DNA of 64,000 nt from Gnetum montanum (lineage: Eukaryota > Streptophyta > Gnetopsida > Gnetales > Gnetaceae): assembly GCA_015680685.1 (NCBI GenBank), contig MNCI01001024.1, positions 87,577 to 151,576 of the forward strand, written 5' to 3'. The position numbers were made by a program, and so were the translations under genes. The notes beneath the pieces are model-generated. The model saw only the letters and a list, made by a program, of their open reading frames with translations. It was not told the DNA's origin and ran no database searches. Numbering within the stretch: the first letter of the stretch is position 1; each line of letters opens with the position of its first letter. Of the stretch, positions 1 through 10,795 are shown in pieces.

Positions 1-592
1 TGCCATATTCGGATTCTTGAACATTACTTCTACTAACCTTAATTTTCTGTGGAAAGTTCTTAGACCTATTATTTTATATTATATTTGGAAGCGAAGATGC
101 AATGTTCTATTTCAAAAGACCGAGTATTCTAACAAATGTTTGCTTACCAGGTTGGAGATGTTGCAGATCTTTCGCCTCACCTATTTTCAACTCACATCTC
201 AAGCATCCAAGTTCAATTTGGACAGTCATCAATTGGTTCATCTCCTGCAGCTATGGGACAGTCCTATGTATCTTAGTTACACTTCGCGTCAGTAATCTCT
301 GCAAGGAATTTTTCCCTTTTATTTTGTGGATTCACCATTGGCATTCCCTCTATCCTTAATTGAGAGCTCTTGGCTTCATCTAATTCTATGTCTTTCTATT
401 TTTTAAAGAGCTAGTTTGTGCAAACATTTGGTTGTGTCCCAACTTGGGGTACCTCCTCTTATACTAGTTGATTTTCAAGGTGTTTCCCAAGTGTCATTCA
501 CGATGCTCTCAGTTTCCCCCTTACCTTAACCCTACGACTTCTTCAAGTTGTTGTAATTGATGCTCCTTTAATTTCAATAAAATTTCTTTTCG
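1..592 (+). pseudogene. LINE (non-LTR retrotransposon) 3'-end fragment
   Basis: An open frame at about 17-295 contains an LRPIILYYIWKRRCNVLF segment. It resembles the C-terminal region after reverse transcriptase in plant LINEs, where a W...LW.IWKERN...F pattern is typical. About 300 bases of untranslated sequence follow, ending in an A/T-rich AATAAAATTTC stretch at about 577-590, as at many plant LINE 3' ends. The fragment is cut by the window start, and the LTR of element E begins six bases after it. No RT catalytic motif lies inside the window. The assignment rests on one short motif, so a diverged host gene remnant is possible. Confidence 0.45.
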
Positions 593-597
593 GGGTC

Positions 598-1210
598 TGA
601 CACCCCCCCTAATTGACTAACTATTGTGTAACTAGTCCTAACGTACATATTTGGTCCCACTTGCCATTCACATCTTGAACACATATAACATTATTGGGTT
701 ACCAAGCATTAAGCGTTGCTGGGATTACCAAACATATTGCGCATGCTTAAAGTAGTTGTACTTATGTGTTTACTTAATCGCTATTTAGCTTATCTTGCTT
801 AAGTACTTATTTAGCTTAATTACTGAGAAACATGGAATAAATGACTAAAAGCATTAAATGTATGAATAAAATATTTAAACTATCAAGAATGTTGCAAGGT
901 TTATCAAGAAACTCATTTTTATTGTTGCACACATTGTCATGCTCAGGTACAACAGTGCTCGAATAAAGATTCATACACTCAATGACTTTTGCTGTAGGCA
1001 CTCAAAAAAAATATTTTAAATTTTGAATGGAAGAACTACAAGAGCTTTGCTACAACTATGATAGAATGATGTCTAAACACAGTGGGTTGGCACATATTTA
1101 TAGGTAAGAACAAACCCTACGTTGATTTTGCAATGTCAACACATCATTTGATGTGTTGATGGAGCCTAGTCAATGAGGCCTCATCAATGTAACTAATCTA
1201 TAACTCATCA
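598..1210 (-). mobile_element. Element E, 3' LTR (Athila-type)
   Basis: This block aligns piece by piece with the LTR of element B (5512-6405). Shared parts are the 'gggattaccaa' and 'gggttaccaag' phrases, a 'cgaataaagat' segment, and the right end '...tcatca' followed by 'tatcc...gaatgaaaact'. It starts TGACACC and ends TCATCA. The purine tract on the minus strand just right of 1210 places this as the 3' LTR of a minus-strand element. Its partner is probably 56078-56399. No matching target duplication was found. A palindrome-like stretch near 1138-1190 (acacatca/tgatgtgt) lies in what would be U3. Confidence 0.6.
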
Positions 1211-1433
1211 TATCCACACGATTGAATGAAAACTCGTCCTCGAGTTCTTTACAAAATTAGGAAGGTATGGGATTATTGACTAGCACATGACTCAACAAAA
1301 CAACATGACAAAACTGAGTACCCAAGTGTACAGATTAACAAAATTACTAATTGTGGTGTTCACAACACAAAATTGAACATTGAATAAAAATTGGACAACA
1401 TGTCCTTTGATGGTATGAAGGCAATTCAAAAGA

Positions 1434-4330
1434 TCACATTATCCTAGGTGGTGGAGGCTCTTGAGGCTCTAACAAATCTTCTCTAGCTTCAAGCACATGC
1501 GACAATTAAGGTTGTTATGGCTATCTAGCACTTTTGCAACTTTTGATGGCAAACAGAAAGCATCCAACAATGCTTTCATTTTTTTCTCCTTACTCCTAGG
1601 ATCGTGCAAGGTCCACGTAGCTTTGCCAATGTAGACTAGAATGGACACATCCCAAGAATAATAAATTTGTGGTAATAGCTCCTTAGCATTGACAAACTAG
1701 GTAATGAATTATTTATGCTCAATATTGAATTCCCTAACTATGTTTTGCAGCTCTTGGTAGTCATTCATTCTCTTAGCTAGGTTCTTGGCAATTGATTGTT
1801 GATTAGTGAATCGTGCCTTGAGAACTTTCAATTTAGTGTTTGCCATCTCAACCTTTTGCGTGGTGTTCTTGTGGTGCTTGAACTTAGCCTCATATAGCAA
1901 GTACAAGCTAGCCATCTATTTTTCAAGTTTTGATAGTAGTCATCTAGTAGTCAACATTGCTAAATTTGCATACTAGAGATTGGCCAATTCCATATATTCT
2001 ATTATTTCTTTGATTTGCAACTCCTTCATGCAGATTTCTACTTTGTTATAGGCATCTATCCCATCAATGATAGGTTTTCATACTTCTCTACCTTATTGGA
2101 GTTGTTGGAGGACCTCATTTACTTTTGCCTTAGTCATTTCGATATGCTTCTCATTCACCTCCTTCTATAGGCCAACCTGGTCTCTATAGTGATTCTTGAA
2201 TTTCTCAAATTTGAGAGCCTCATTCTTTCAAGTGACAATTTCAACAACAAGTTTCTAGCATATGGCATGGACTTCCTCCATAGGTAGATTGTAATTTTCT
2301 GCTATCAATTTCCTCAATTCCATGTTTGATTTGGATTGTTTCTATTGCTATTAATGAATAAATTCTTACATTTTTTGTTTTTTTGCATAAACAGTTCCTA
2401 GGTAATGGTTTTCTATGGTCAGCGTTTCATTTTTTTGGTGCATCTAAACAAAGTCCTTTTGAATTGAATAGGTCTCTACTTCAACCATAGATTGGTTAAA
2501 GATAGACATCACCATTCCCTCAACTTATTTTAATCATTCTTGAAGCTACTGAAAAGTTTCATCTTTGCTTATTGTAGGGATGAGGATTGCAGGGTCAATA
2601 AAGTGGACACACAATTCAGCAACCTTCATGTCCAAGTGTTGGTTTTATGCTTGAGTTAGTTCAAGTTACCCTTCCAAGATGATACATTTTTCCTTTGCCT
2701 CGAGAAACTCCAACTAGGTTGCAATAATGTTGTCCTAGAAAATGAAAGATGTCCAGAATTGATTTCTTGATCCCCACTAGTCAGTCTAGCAACTCTTCAT
2801 GTTGGATTGCACTTAATCTTCCACTGACATTCCTTGTAAACATTTGCACATCTTGAAGTGTAGATATGTATGGTATAGACATTGTAGGTATGTTAAGTGC
2901 TTCTATGATTTGGTCAACAACCACTTCTATAGCTATCTCTTATCCTTGGTGCTGCATCACTAGTACAATTTCCCATTTACCCTCATCCAAGCGCATTGAA
3001 AAGAAGGCAACATTCCCAAAGATTTTTGGGAATAGATGGTGTTGAGATAGAGACATCCTTACCTCTCAAGCACTAGGATTTGATCTTGTTTGCAGCTACA
3101 TTCATTGAGTTGAGAATATTGGACCACCTCCCTCCATCTAACTAATTGTTCAAGCCACCTCATTAAGATGACTCATTACAAGTTGATATACAAATGGGTC
3201 TCCACCACTCGTTCTTACTTGCTATTCCTACTTTCACAAAAGTTGTTTTTAGATTTCATATAAGTTCTTAATGGCTATGTGGGCCTTTGGTGTTGTTTCT
3301 TGAGTGCATGGTGGAGGTGGCGGTTGTTGATCCTCTTCCTTAGACACAACAAGTATCTTATCCTTCATCATTTTGGTCCAAGAGGCTATAATAGTATGCT
3401 TGATCATGCCATTTGCATAGGAGATTATCCCTACCCTTTTGCAAAGTTTTTGAATAAGACATGGAAAAGACAAGGTTTTCCTTTCAAGTTCATTTTCTTT
3501 GAAATGCTTTTCTATATCTAAATAGATTAATTATGGAAGGTTTGCTAAAAATTTTCTACTTAGAGTGGCACATGCTTTAGTGGAGAAGCCAATTACCTTA
3601 CTGGGCCTCATCATCAGAATGAGCTGACAGGCTACTATCTTGAAGTATATGCACTCCGCTGGTGTGAGTGCACCAAACTCCTTACGGTTGGCACTATAAC
3701 ACTACTAGGTCCACTCCTTTTTGGCGTTTGGGTTAGCTTGCATAGATAGCTCTACCAATTGTGTTCTAGAATCAAGCAACCCAAGAGCCTGCATGATGGC
3801 TTCAGCTAAGTAAAATACCTGAATGTCCTTGATTTTCATGGTGGAACCTACCCATCTATTATTCCAAAAGAGATATGTCTCTCTCATTTACAACTCCCCA
3901 CTAGAAGTAATAATTGGCCACATGGAAGAGGTTTTCAATTGTGTCTTGACCTTTGCTAGAACATGTTCTAAAAATGGCTTGAATTTTCAGTTTCTAAAGA
4001 ACTAAGCATTGGACATCACGAGGTATAATTTTGTTGAGGTAGGCTTGTGTTAGTGTGACTTCAAGTCTTGATATGGGCCCTAGTGCCTCACCTTGTTGTG
4101 ATTATTCTATTGAAGCCTCTTCCTCGAGAATCTATCGAATAGATTCCACTTTGAGCTCCTCCCAAAGTGATCCCATTGCATGGATTTCTTCTACTTGTTC
4201 CTGGGCTTGCTCTTGTTGGCCCCTTCCAGTTTTGGGTCATTTCTTCCTTAGTTGAGATGGTCCTCCTTCCTGCAATCATTTTGTTCTTGATGTCATCAAT
4301 AATCACAACATGACCATGAGTTAGCAATTA
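1434..4330 (-). pseudogene. Element E 3' accessory ORF (Athila env-like position), decayed
   Basis: Read on the minus strand, the pieces line up with B's accessory ORF at 6592-9378. The N-terminal part near 3705-3950 has 'SMWPIITSSG' and 'IKDIQVFYLAEAIMQALGL', matching B's 'PLWPILSGSG' and 'IGGVSIDFSTKAILKVLNL'. This resembles the domain found in putative plant transposon proteins (PF20167-like, from memory). The C-terminal half (1709-1915 is the longest open piece) is Lys/Glu/Leu-rich, probably coiled coil, and aligns with B at 6911-7105. Both proteins end in EPPPPR plus two residues before a stop. Many stops and frameshifts are present. In Athila elements this position, after pol, usually holds an env-like ORF; I see no signal peptide or membrane segment here. 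Confidence 0.6.
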
Positions 4331-4527
4331 TTGTGTAACATGAAATAATTGGGATACCTTATCTTGTTAGGAAGGTTACACCTAACTAAGTTATGATTAT
4401 GGCTAATTTGATAAATTTTAATCATTAGTTGATTTGCATCTTAATATTAATAAATGGTTGTAGTCACACTAGAGGATGTTGGAAGGGTCAAACTCTCAAA
4501 AAGTGATGGTTCAATATCATTATATTC

Positions 4528-4532
4528 CTTAA
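4528..4532. repeat. Target-site duplication of element A, left copy (CTTAA)
   Basis: CTTAA stands immediately before the A LTR, which starts at 4533 with TGTAACATC. The same five bases stand immediately after the other LTR at 48733-48737. A perfect 5-bp direct repeat is the expected Ty3/gypsy integration mark and fixes both ends of this 44.2 kb composite. Confidence 0.9.
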
Positions 4533-5511
4533 TGTAACATCCAAAAATGTTGGTGGCTAGAACATCGAGAGGTCCATGAGTGTACAACCTAACCTCGAAT
4601 TTGTGTGAGGGCCATGTTGGCTGAAACAAAAATGAGGTGCCCAAATGGTCTAGTTGATCAGAAAGGGACTTATATGCTGTAACAATAATCATTTGTAAAT
4701 GAAGTTTCTAGTGAGCCTCATGCAAGAGTTGGGATAATGATCAAGAAAAAAACGTAATGTAACGTGAATATGTAAATGTGTATTGATAGTAGAAGAAAGC
4801 ACAAAAGTAAATGCTAAGAAACTTGAAACAAATGTTGAGAATATAGAACCAGAGCTCAAGGGTGGAGAAATGCACTATCCAAAGATCAGGGCATGAAACG
4901 TTTAATTGAATAATTTTTGAAGCTAGTACACAACATTAGATAGGCACAACGCTAGTGTAGCGGTGTAGTCATAGTCTTTGGGACATCATGGATGTGGTGC
5001 TGGTAGCTACAAAGGAGGTTGGACCTAGTGGGTTGACAATTATCACACTATGTGGATGCAAGGAAGACTATGTCACGGGACTTAGCCAATTGTCAAGCTT
5101 GGGTGCTCAAGTGTGAGAGTGATGAAGATGCTAAGAGTGCTATAATGCTTGATGCTTAAAATGATTTTGCTGACCAACCTCTAAAATGCTAATTATTGGG
5201 GTGTTTATAGGGCTAGGGTAGACATGAGATGTGAAATGGATGCCACATGGCCTAGGTCCCACGTAGCATGGGCATGGACAAGTCACATTCACATGTTATG
5301 CTCAAAATGTCAAGCTCAAAGTGTTAAGCTCAAAATGTTACGCTTTGTGGGATAGGAACAGGGACTCAAAAACTACCAAACTATGACCATACCTCCTAGA
5401 TTACATGTGCAAAAGTTTGAAGGATCATCATGTACCTACAAACAATGCCAAAAAAATGCAGCTTGGAGTCTACACTTTAGGACTACATCTTCCCCTTCTT
5501 CCGAGTAGGGT
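4533..5511 (-). mobile_element. Element A 3' LTR, distal part (interrupted by B)
   Basis: Aligned with the start of the other A LTR at 46842 onward, for example 'tgttggtggctagaacat' against 'tgttggtggctggaatac'. The match continues to 'gagtaggg', where element B enters. It resumes at 31197. On the minus strand this piece is the R/U5 side of the 3' LTR. A TATA-like CTATAAACAC on the minus strand lies at 5201-5210. Divergence between the two A LTRs is high (about 16 differences in a 95-base stretch I compared), so A is old. Confidence 0.88.
5507..5511. repeat. Target-site duplication of element B, left copy (AGGGT)
   Basis: AGGGT at 5507-5511 is followed directly by B's LTR (TGATGAG...). The same five bases follow B's other LTR at 31192-31196. 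A's LTR reads on continuously once B and one copy are set aside ('gagtagggt' then 'caagcatagg', as in the uninterrupted copy near 47813). Confidence 0.92.
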
Positions 5512-6405
5512 TGATGAGTGGTGAGGTACCCCTACACGCTACCATATGAATACAAGTGTTTATGCATGATCTGATCAAACTTTGCAGATGGGCTCGTTGT
5601 GGTATCTAGATAGTTACTCATTGATTGCAGTTTGCTATCTTCGCACTTGAACTAGTATTTATGTTCACATATGGTTTAGTGTAGAGTGAGGTGTATGATA
5701 TGGTTCTAAAATAGTTCTACTTCTAGAGGCAATGGAAAATAACTTTAATTGGACAAAGGAGAAGAGAGAGAGAGAGAGAGAATCTAACTATGAGTAAATG
5801 GGAGGAGAGAATCTAAGCTAGCCTAAATGTGATGAGTATTCATTCCTTAATCATCCATACACATCTTGGACCTCAAGTACCACTACCACTGGGATTACCA
5901 AGTGCATGTCCTAGGTACGCTACTGGGTTACCAAGTAGTCACACTTAAATGCTCGTGGTTAAGTTGTACTCATTCCATAATTAATAATAGGGATAGGAAA
6001 TGAGGGTGAGAGATATTAATTATGAAAGCAATAAATAATAATTAAACAACTAAAACTAATTGAGTGCTACAATGATGAAGTAATCTTGATCTTTATTGTT
6101 GGTCATGTGCATGTCCAAGTACATCACACTCGAATAAAGATGCCGTACAATTACAATCACCACACTGCAGGCATACAATGGGAGAAAAGGTTGAGAAGGA
6201 CTAACAAATGATTGAAAAATTAACTAACTAAGAACTAATTCCTAATTGACATTCCTATGTGACCACATGTGTATTTATAGATCCACACAGGAGTCACGAT
6301 ATCATGTATCCGATATCATTATTTAGGTCATGATATCGCATACCTGATATTGTGGATCCGATATCACGAGTTTGATATCGAAGCTTGACAAATCATGGTT
6401 TATCA
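5512..6405 (-). mobile_element. Element B 3' LTR
   Basis: It starts TGATGAGTGG and ends GTTTATCA, and pairs over its whole length with 30308-31191. A (GA)n run lies at 5763-5781. The minus-strand TATA box TATAAATA is at 6272-6279. The U3 end holds repeated GATATC half-palindromes at 6296-6382. The minus-strand purine tract 'catgggga' abuts the LTR just right of 6405, as expected for a polypurine tract. Confidence 0.93.
6272..6279 (-). promoter_or_regulatory. TATA box in B's 3' LTR
   Basis: The minus strand reads CTATAAATAC here, inside the LTR and about 125 bases from its U3 end. The matching site in the 5' LTR (near 31051) has lost the match (gtatttttag on the plus strand), so the 5' LTR promoter appears damaged. 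Confidence 0.55.
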
Positions 6406-6591
6406 TATCCCCATGACTAAATGAAAACTTTTCCTCAAGTAAACAAAATGAGAACAAGCCTAATTAATTACATAGTGGATAGGTAAGGGATTATTAACTG
6501 ACTAGGAATTTATTCATGCCTTAGTGGGGAATTGAATACAACAAAATTAGGACATGAACATAAAATTTCAATTACAAAATTTTATTGGAAC

Positions 6592-9378
6592 TCATGTGGT
6601 TCTAGGTGGTGGTGGCTCCTCCATGGGTTACTTCCCCCTTATCTTGTGCTCTAGGTTTTGGGATTTGGTGGGTCTAAAGGAGTGCCTGGAGATTTTTCTC
6701 TTTAGTTTAGGGGTCCTATGCTATCCATGCTAATGCTCAAATGTTTGATAGAGTTGGCACTTCCCATGGACATGGCAGTTGTGGGAACATTTGATTTTCC
6801 TTGATGTACCAGGCTGCAAATAGTTGTTGTTCCTTCTCATAGGCTTTGGCTTTGTCCTTGTAGTCTTGGTAATCAATAAGCCATTGAGCCAAGTCTTCCA
6901 TGACATCTTCCTACCCTTGGTAGTTGGCCTTAACCACCTCTAGCTCAAAATTTGCAACTTCTAACCTTTGCAATGTTTTCTTATGCTCTGCAAATTTAGT
7001 TTCATATTTGGCATAGGCGGTAGCTATCTTCTTCTCCAACTTTGTTCTCGAGTGTCCTATTGTTAACATGGCTAAATTAGCATACCGCAGGTTTGCCAAT
7101 TCCATGTACTCTATAAGATCCTGTACCTACAAATCCTAGGCTTTTAGCTCTACTTGGTGGATGAATGCATATGTTTCCAATATGGCTTGAGCATTGAAGG
7201 TATTAATGTGGGCCTTGGCCATATATATTTCTTTCTCAATGACTTGCTTGTACATCCCCACCTAGTCTTTCAAGTGTTCTTTTAACTTTTCATGTTGCTT
7301 GGCCTTATTTTTCCATGCACTTGTTTCAATGGCCGTCTTCTGATGGATTGCACGTACCTCCTCCATTGAGAGGGTTTGATTCTCTCTGGCCAAGTGATTC
7401 ATGTCCTAGTTGACCCTGACTAATTGTTCTTGTAGTTGCTAAAAATTTTCTTTGAGAACATTCTTTTGTTTCTCCATAGTGGTCAACCAAAGATTGTCCA
7501 TGACAAGCTATTTATTCTCTTCTTGTAAGACCTTTAGTGCTTTGGCATACATGTATGTTTGTGTTTGTGCCTTAGAAGCATCCCAATTGACCTTCTCTTT
7601 CTTCTCTACCACCTTTTTATTATTTGCCAATAATTTATTAAGTTTCTTGGTTCTAAAAGATTCCAGTTGGTCTGTACCATGACCAACTCTACGTGCTCAA
7701 CCCTGATCTGTACCATGACCAACTCTACATGCTCAGCCCTGATCTGTACCATGACCAACTCTACATGCTCAGCCCTGATCTGTACCATGACCAACTTCCC
7801 CTTGATGGAGATGAGGTTTGATTGAGTTTCTGTGACATCTTGCAGGATGTTGAACAAGGACATCATTACTTTTCCTATCTATAGCAATCGATCAAGGACA
7901 TCGTCATGCTCCACAGGAGTTATTTAGGGATCGGCCAGAGTTTGAGCATTGCGTGCTATTGTGAAATCCATTGGTGGCACAACAGGAACATTGAAAGACT
8001 CTTTGATGTGGTTTGTGACCACTTCTATAGCTCCCACTACATCTTGGTGTTGCATGACCACTACTGTGGCCCATTAATCAATTTGTAATTGCACCAGGAA
8101 AGATGCAACATTCCTTGAAATCTATTGTGACCAATGTGTCTCCCCTTCTCCTATTTGAATGGAGACCTCACCTAGTCTACGATCTATAGAAATTATGGAT
8201 TGTATAGTGTCATCAATGACTTGGAAGAGATTGGCATCATCACAACTTCCCCAATTAACCATCTCAGCGATGGCCCTAAGATGGCTCATCGATAGCCAAT
8301 AATCCTATGGTGATGGTGGTGGTTGGTCTCATTGGCTCATGCTAGGCCCTGCTTCTCATTGTTGATGGGGCCTTATGCTTAGGATTTGGCTAGGCTCTAT
8401 AGTTTGAGTTGCAATGGGCCCCATAATCTATTCTTTTTTTTGCTCCATTGTCTCACTAGCACTTTTCGTTGGGGCTGGTGGCTTCAACAATTCAATGAAC
8501 GAAGCATTTTGGGCTTTTCTAGGGACGTCATTGGTGTACCCTAGAATTCTAGCATATTTTCATAGCTTCTTGATGAGACAGGGGAAGAGCAATGTAAACT
8601 TCTCTATCTTGCATTTCTCAAATCACCTTAGAATCTCCATAAGGTATAAGTGTGGTAAGTTAGTATTAACCTTGCCCATCAATATAGCACTTCCTCTAGT
8701 TGCATACATGGAGATTATGTTCAATCCTTTTGTGGGGAATATGTGATAAGTACCAATCTTGAAATATATTCTTTATTCTAGTGTTAATTCTCCATATGTC
8801 TTATCTTCCTTGCCGTATTCCCTTTTCAACCAAATTTTTCAAGCATCGACAGCAGAGTGAGTGGGCAAGTGAGAAACTTTTGGCCTTATATTTGGAAGAT
8901 TCAACACTTTCAAAATGGCCTTGGTGGAAAAATCTATAGACACACCACCAATGTCAACTATGGTACCTTCTTCTTTGTTGTGCCAAAATTGGTACATCTC
9001 TCCTAAGTACCAGACACCACTTCCAGAGAGGATAGGCCATAATGGGGACCCTTTAAGGTAGTCCCTAATAGCTTTAGCAGCGAACTCCGCAAAAGGTCCA
9101 AAGTTTAGTTCCATGATCACAATTGCTAATGTGGACATTTCATGGAATACCTACATGCATTCTAGGGAGAACGTGAGATGTTGTCCTTGTTCAGGTGCTT
9201 CAACTGTTCCTCCTTTTACTTGTCCTGATTGCACAGTAGTAAGAAGCTCTTGATGAATGTTGAATGATTGTGCCTCTTCTTCTACACATTCCTCAAGAGA
9301 CACTTGGTCTTTGCCTCTCCTTGGTCATTTGGACACACCTTGGGAGGGTCCTCCTTGCTATCCACATTTAGGGGCCAT
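6592..9378 (-). pseudogene. Element B accessory ORF (plant transposon-protein-like domain plus coiled coil)
   Basis: The probable start is the ATG at 9376-9378 (MAPKCG...) and the end is ...EPPPPRTT with its stop at 6592-6594, about 930 codons if repaired. The N-terminal domain is open at 8839-9138. It carries 'GSPLWPILSGSGVWYLGEMY' and 'GGVSIDFSTKAILKVLNLPN', matching E's accessory ORF and resembling the fold of putative plant transposon proteins. The middle is Pro/Gln-rich. The C-terminal half (for example 6911-7105) is rich in Lys, Glu and Leu and probably forms coiled coil. A 12-residue tandem repeat sits at 7678-7796. There are several stops and frameshifts. It is in sense orientation and placed where Athila elements keep the env-like ORF, but no membrane segment is visible. 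Function unknown. Confidence 0.65.
7678..7796 (-). repeat. In-frame 36-bp tandem repeat within B's accessory ORF
   Basis: Three near-identical 36-base units plus a partial one, with core 'accatgaccaactctacat'. On the minus strand they encode repeated LVMVQIRAEHVE, so expansion keeps the reading frame. The unit length is a multiple of three, compatible with a coiled-coil or spacer region that tolerates copy change. Confidence 0.85.
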
Positions 9379-10421
9379 CTGTAATCACACGAGGCTGATT
9401 ATTAGTAAGGCTTCTTACAAAATCTAATTTATACCTCACTTTTTGCCTTTAATGGGTACGTTTCTTATTTCGTGTGATATCAAGTTAGGAACTTTTATGA
9501 AAGTGTCCCCTAAAATTTTGATCTTGGGTCCAATTGGATTAGGTAGCTTGAAAATTTAACTCTCCTGGTATGGGTGAAGAAGTAAAATTGATTTTGGCAA
9601 CATGTTTAACATTTTGATGGTCAATTACCCTTTATAGTATCCTTTGAGCGATGATGAATTTTGGAAAATTTATGCACAACTGAGAGTGTAACCTTCCCCC
9701 ATAACTAAGCTGAACACTCTAGGGTTAGATAGGTTCAATTGGAATGGAAATCGGAGCACTAACGATTAAGCTAGGGCTATTGGATTAGAGGCACACAAGT
9801 TAGCAAGTTCATGGAGAAAATTTGAAAAACTTCCCCTATGTGAATAGTTGAAAATGATGTTGACATGCACTAAGGGGGGCGGGGGTTCCATATATATAGT
9901 TTTTGTTGATGCAATATTGCATACCTGATAGTGTGGCCCCGATATCGCATTTGTCCCAATATTGAGTACTCAATATCGCGGCCTATTTAAAATAGGGTAC
10001 TTAATAAAATTGATGAATTTGTGAAATTATAAGGCCAAAAATGAAGGATTTGAGGTTAATTTGAGAGGTTCAGGGTAACATGGAATAGACCAGAAGGCAC
10101 AAAAGGTATAATGGGGTAGAATTTGAAAATAAAATTCATGAATAGGATGAGAAAGGACATGTGTTGGTACATAGGAACGTTTGAATTAGAGGGATGATAA
10201 GGGAAAGAATAATTTTGGCCATAAAGTACTTAGAGGGCATAACATGATGTGGTGGTGTGCAACAAGTACAAATTACAAAAGTCACGTAAGTGGGTCCACC
10301 CCAAAGTAGGTTCCAACCTATAATGCCCTTGTGTAACCACCTTGAAAATGTCTGTAGGCACTAAAAGGGTTAAATTTAATCTACACCGATGTAACAAAAC
10401 ACACACATTTTGATACCACTA
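9379..10421 (-). other. Element B region upstream of its accessory ORF, no gene seen
   Basis: I find no convincing ORF here. At 9905-9982 there is a cluster of GATATCG/CAATATCG-type words (cctgatagtgtggccccgat..., gtactcaatatcgcggcc). It copies the motif cluster of B's own U3 at 6296-6382. The rest is ordinary AT-rich sequence. Confidence 0.6.
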
Positions 10422-10790
10422 TGATGTGATATGAATTTAATGCTATACAAGACACAAGTCAAAATTACATGGACATCGAGATGAGGTGAATTGTAGAAGG
10501 GATTGTAGAGATTGGGACATGAGGTAACAGACCTAGGGCACAATGAATCTTGAGTGTAGGGCATGATTAATGTGTCATTAGCTTGTCACTCCAAAATTAA
10601 GACCAAGTCCATCCTTTGATTAGTGACATCACATTGCTTCATTCAATGATGGACAACCATAAGAGCATCATACAATATAAAAGTCCATCCTCTGGTTTCA
10701 CTACCTTCATTTGGAAGCAATATAAAAATAAAAAGTAAGACACCATAGAGATAATGGCTCACAAAGCACCAATAATGAAATAAAAGAGAA
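10422..10790 (-). mobile_element. Possible truncated LTR of another element
   Basis: On the minus strand this block ends CATATCACATCA. Three bases later comes TGGTATCA (10411-10418), the start of the common initiator-Met tRNA primer-binding site used by copia elements and chromoviruses. A TATA-like 'ttttatattg' lies near 10678. No partner LTR is present, so this may be chance. It also marks where C's antisense gene stops matching A's, so it may be the agent or the scar of C's 5' truncation. Confidence 0.3.
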
Positions 10791-10795
10791 CATAC

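Noticed and set aside
5763-5781. (GA)n run as a regulatory element
   Set aside because: A plain microsatellite, also present in the partner LTR with a different length. No further support.
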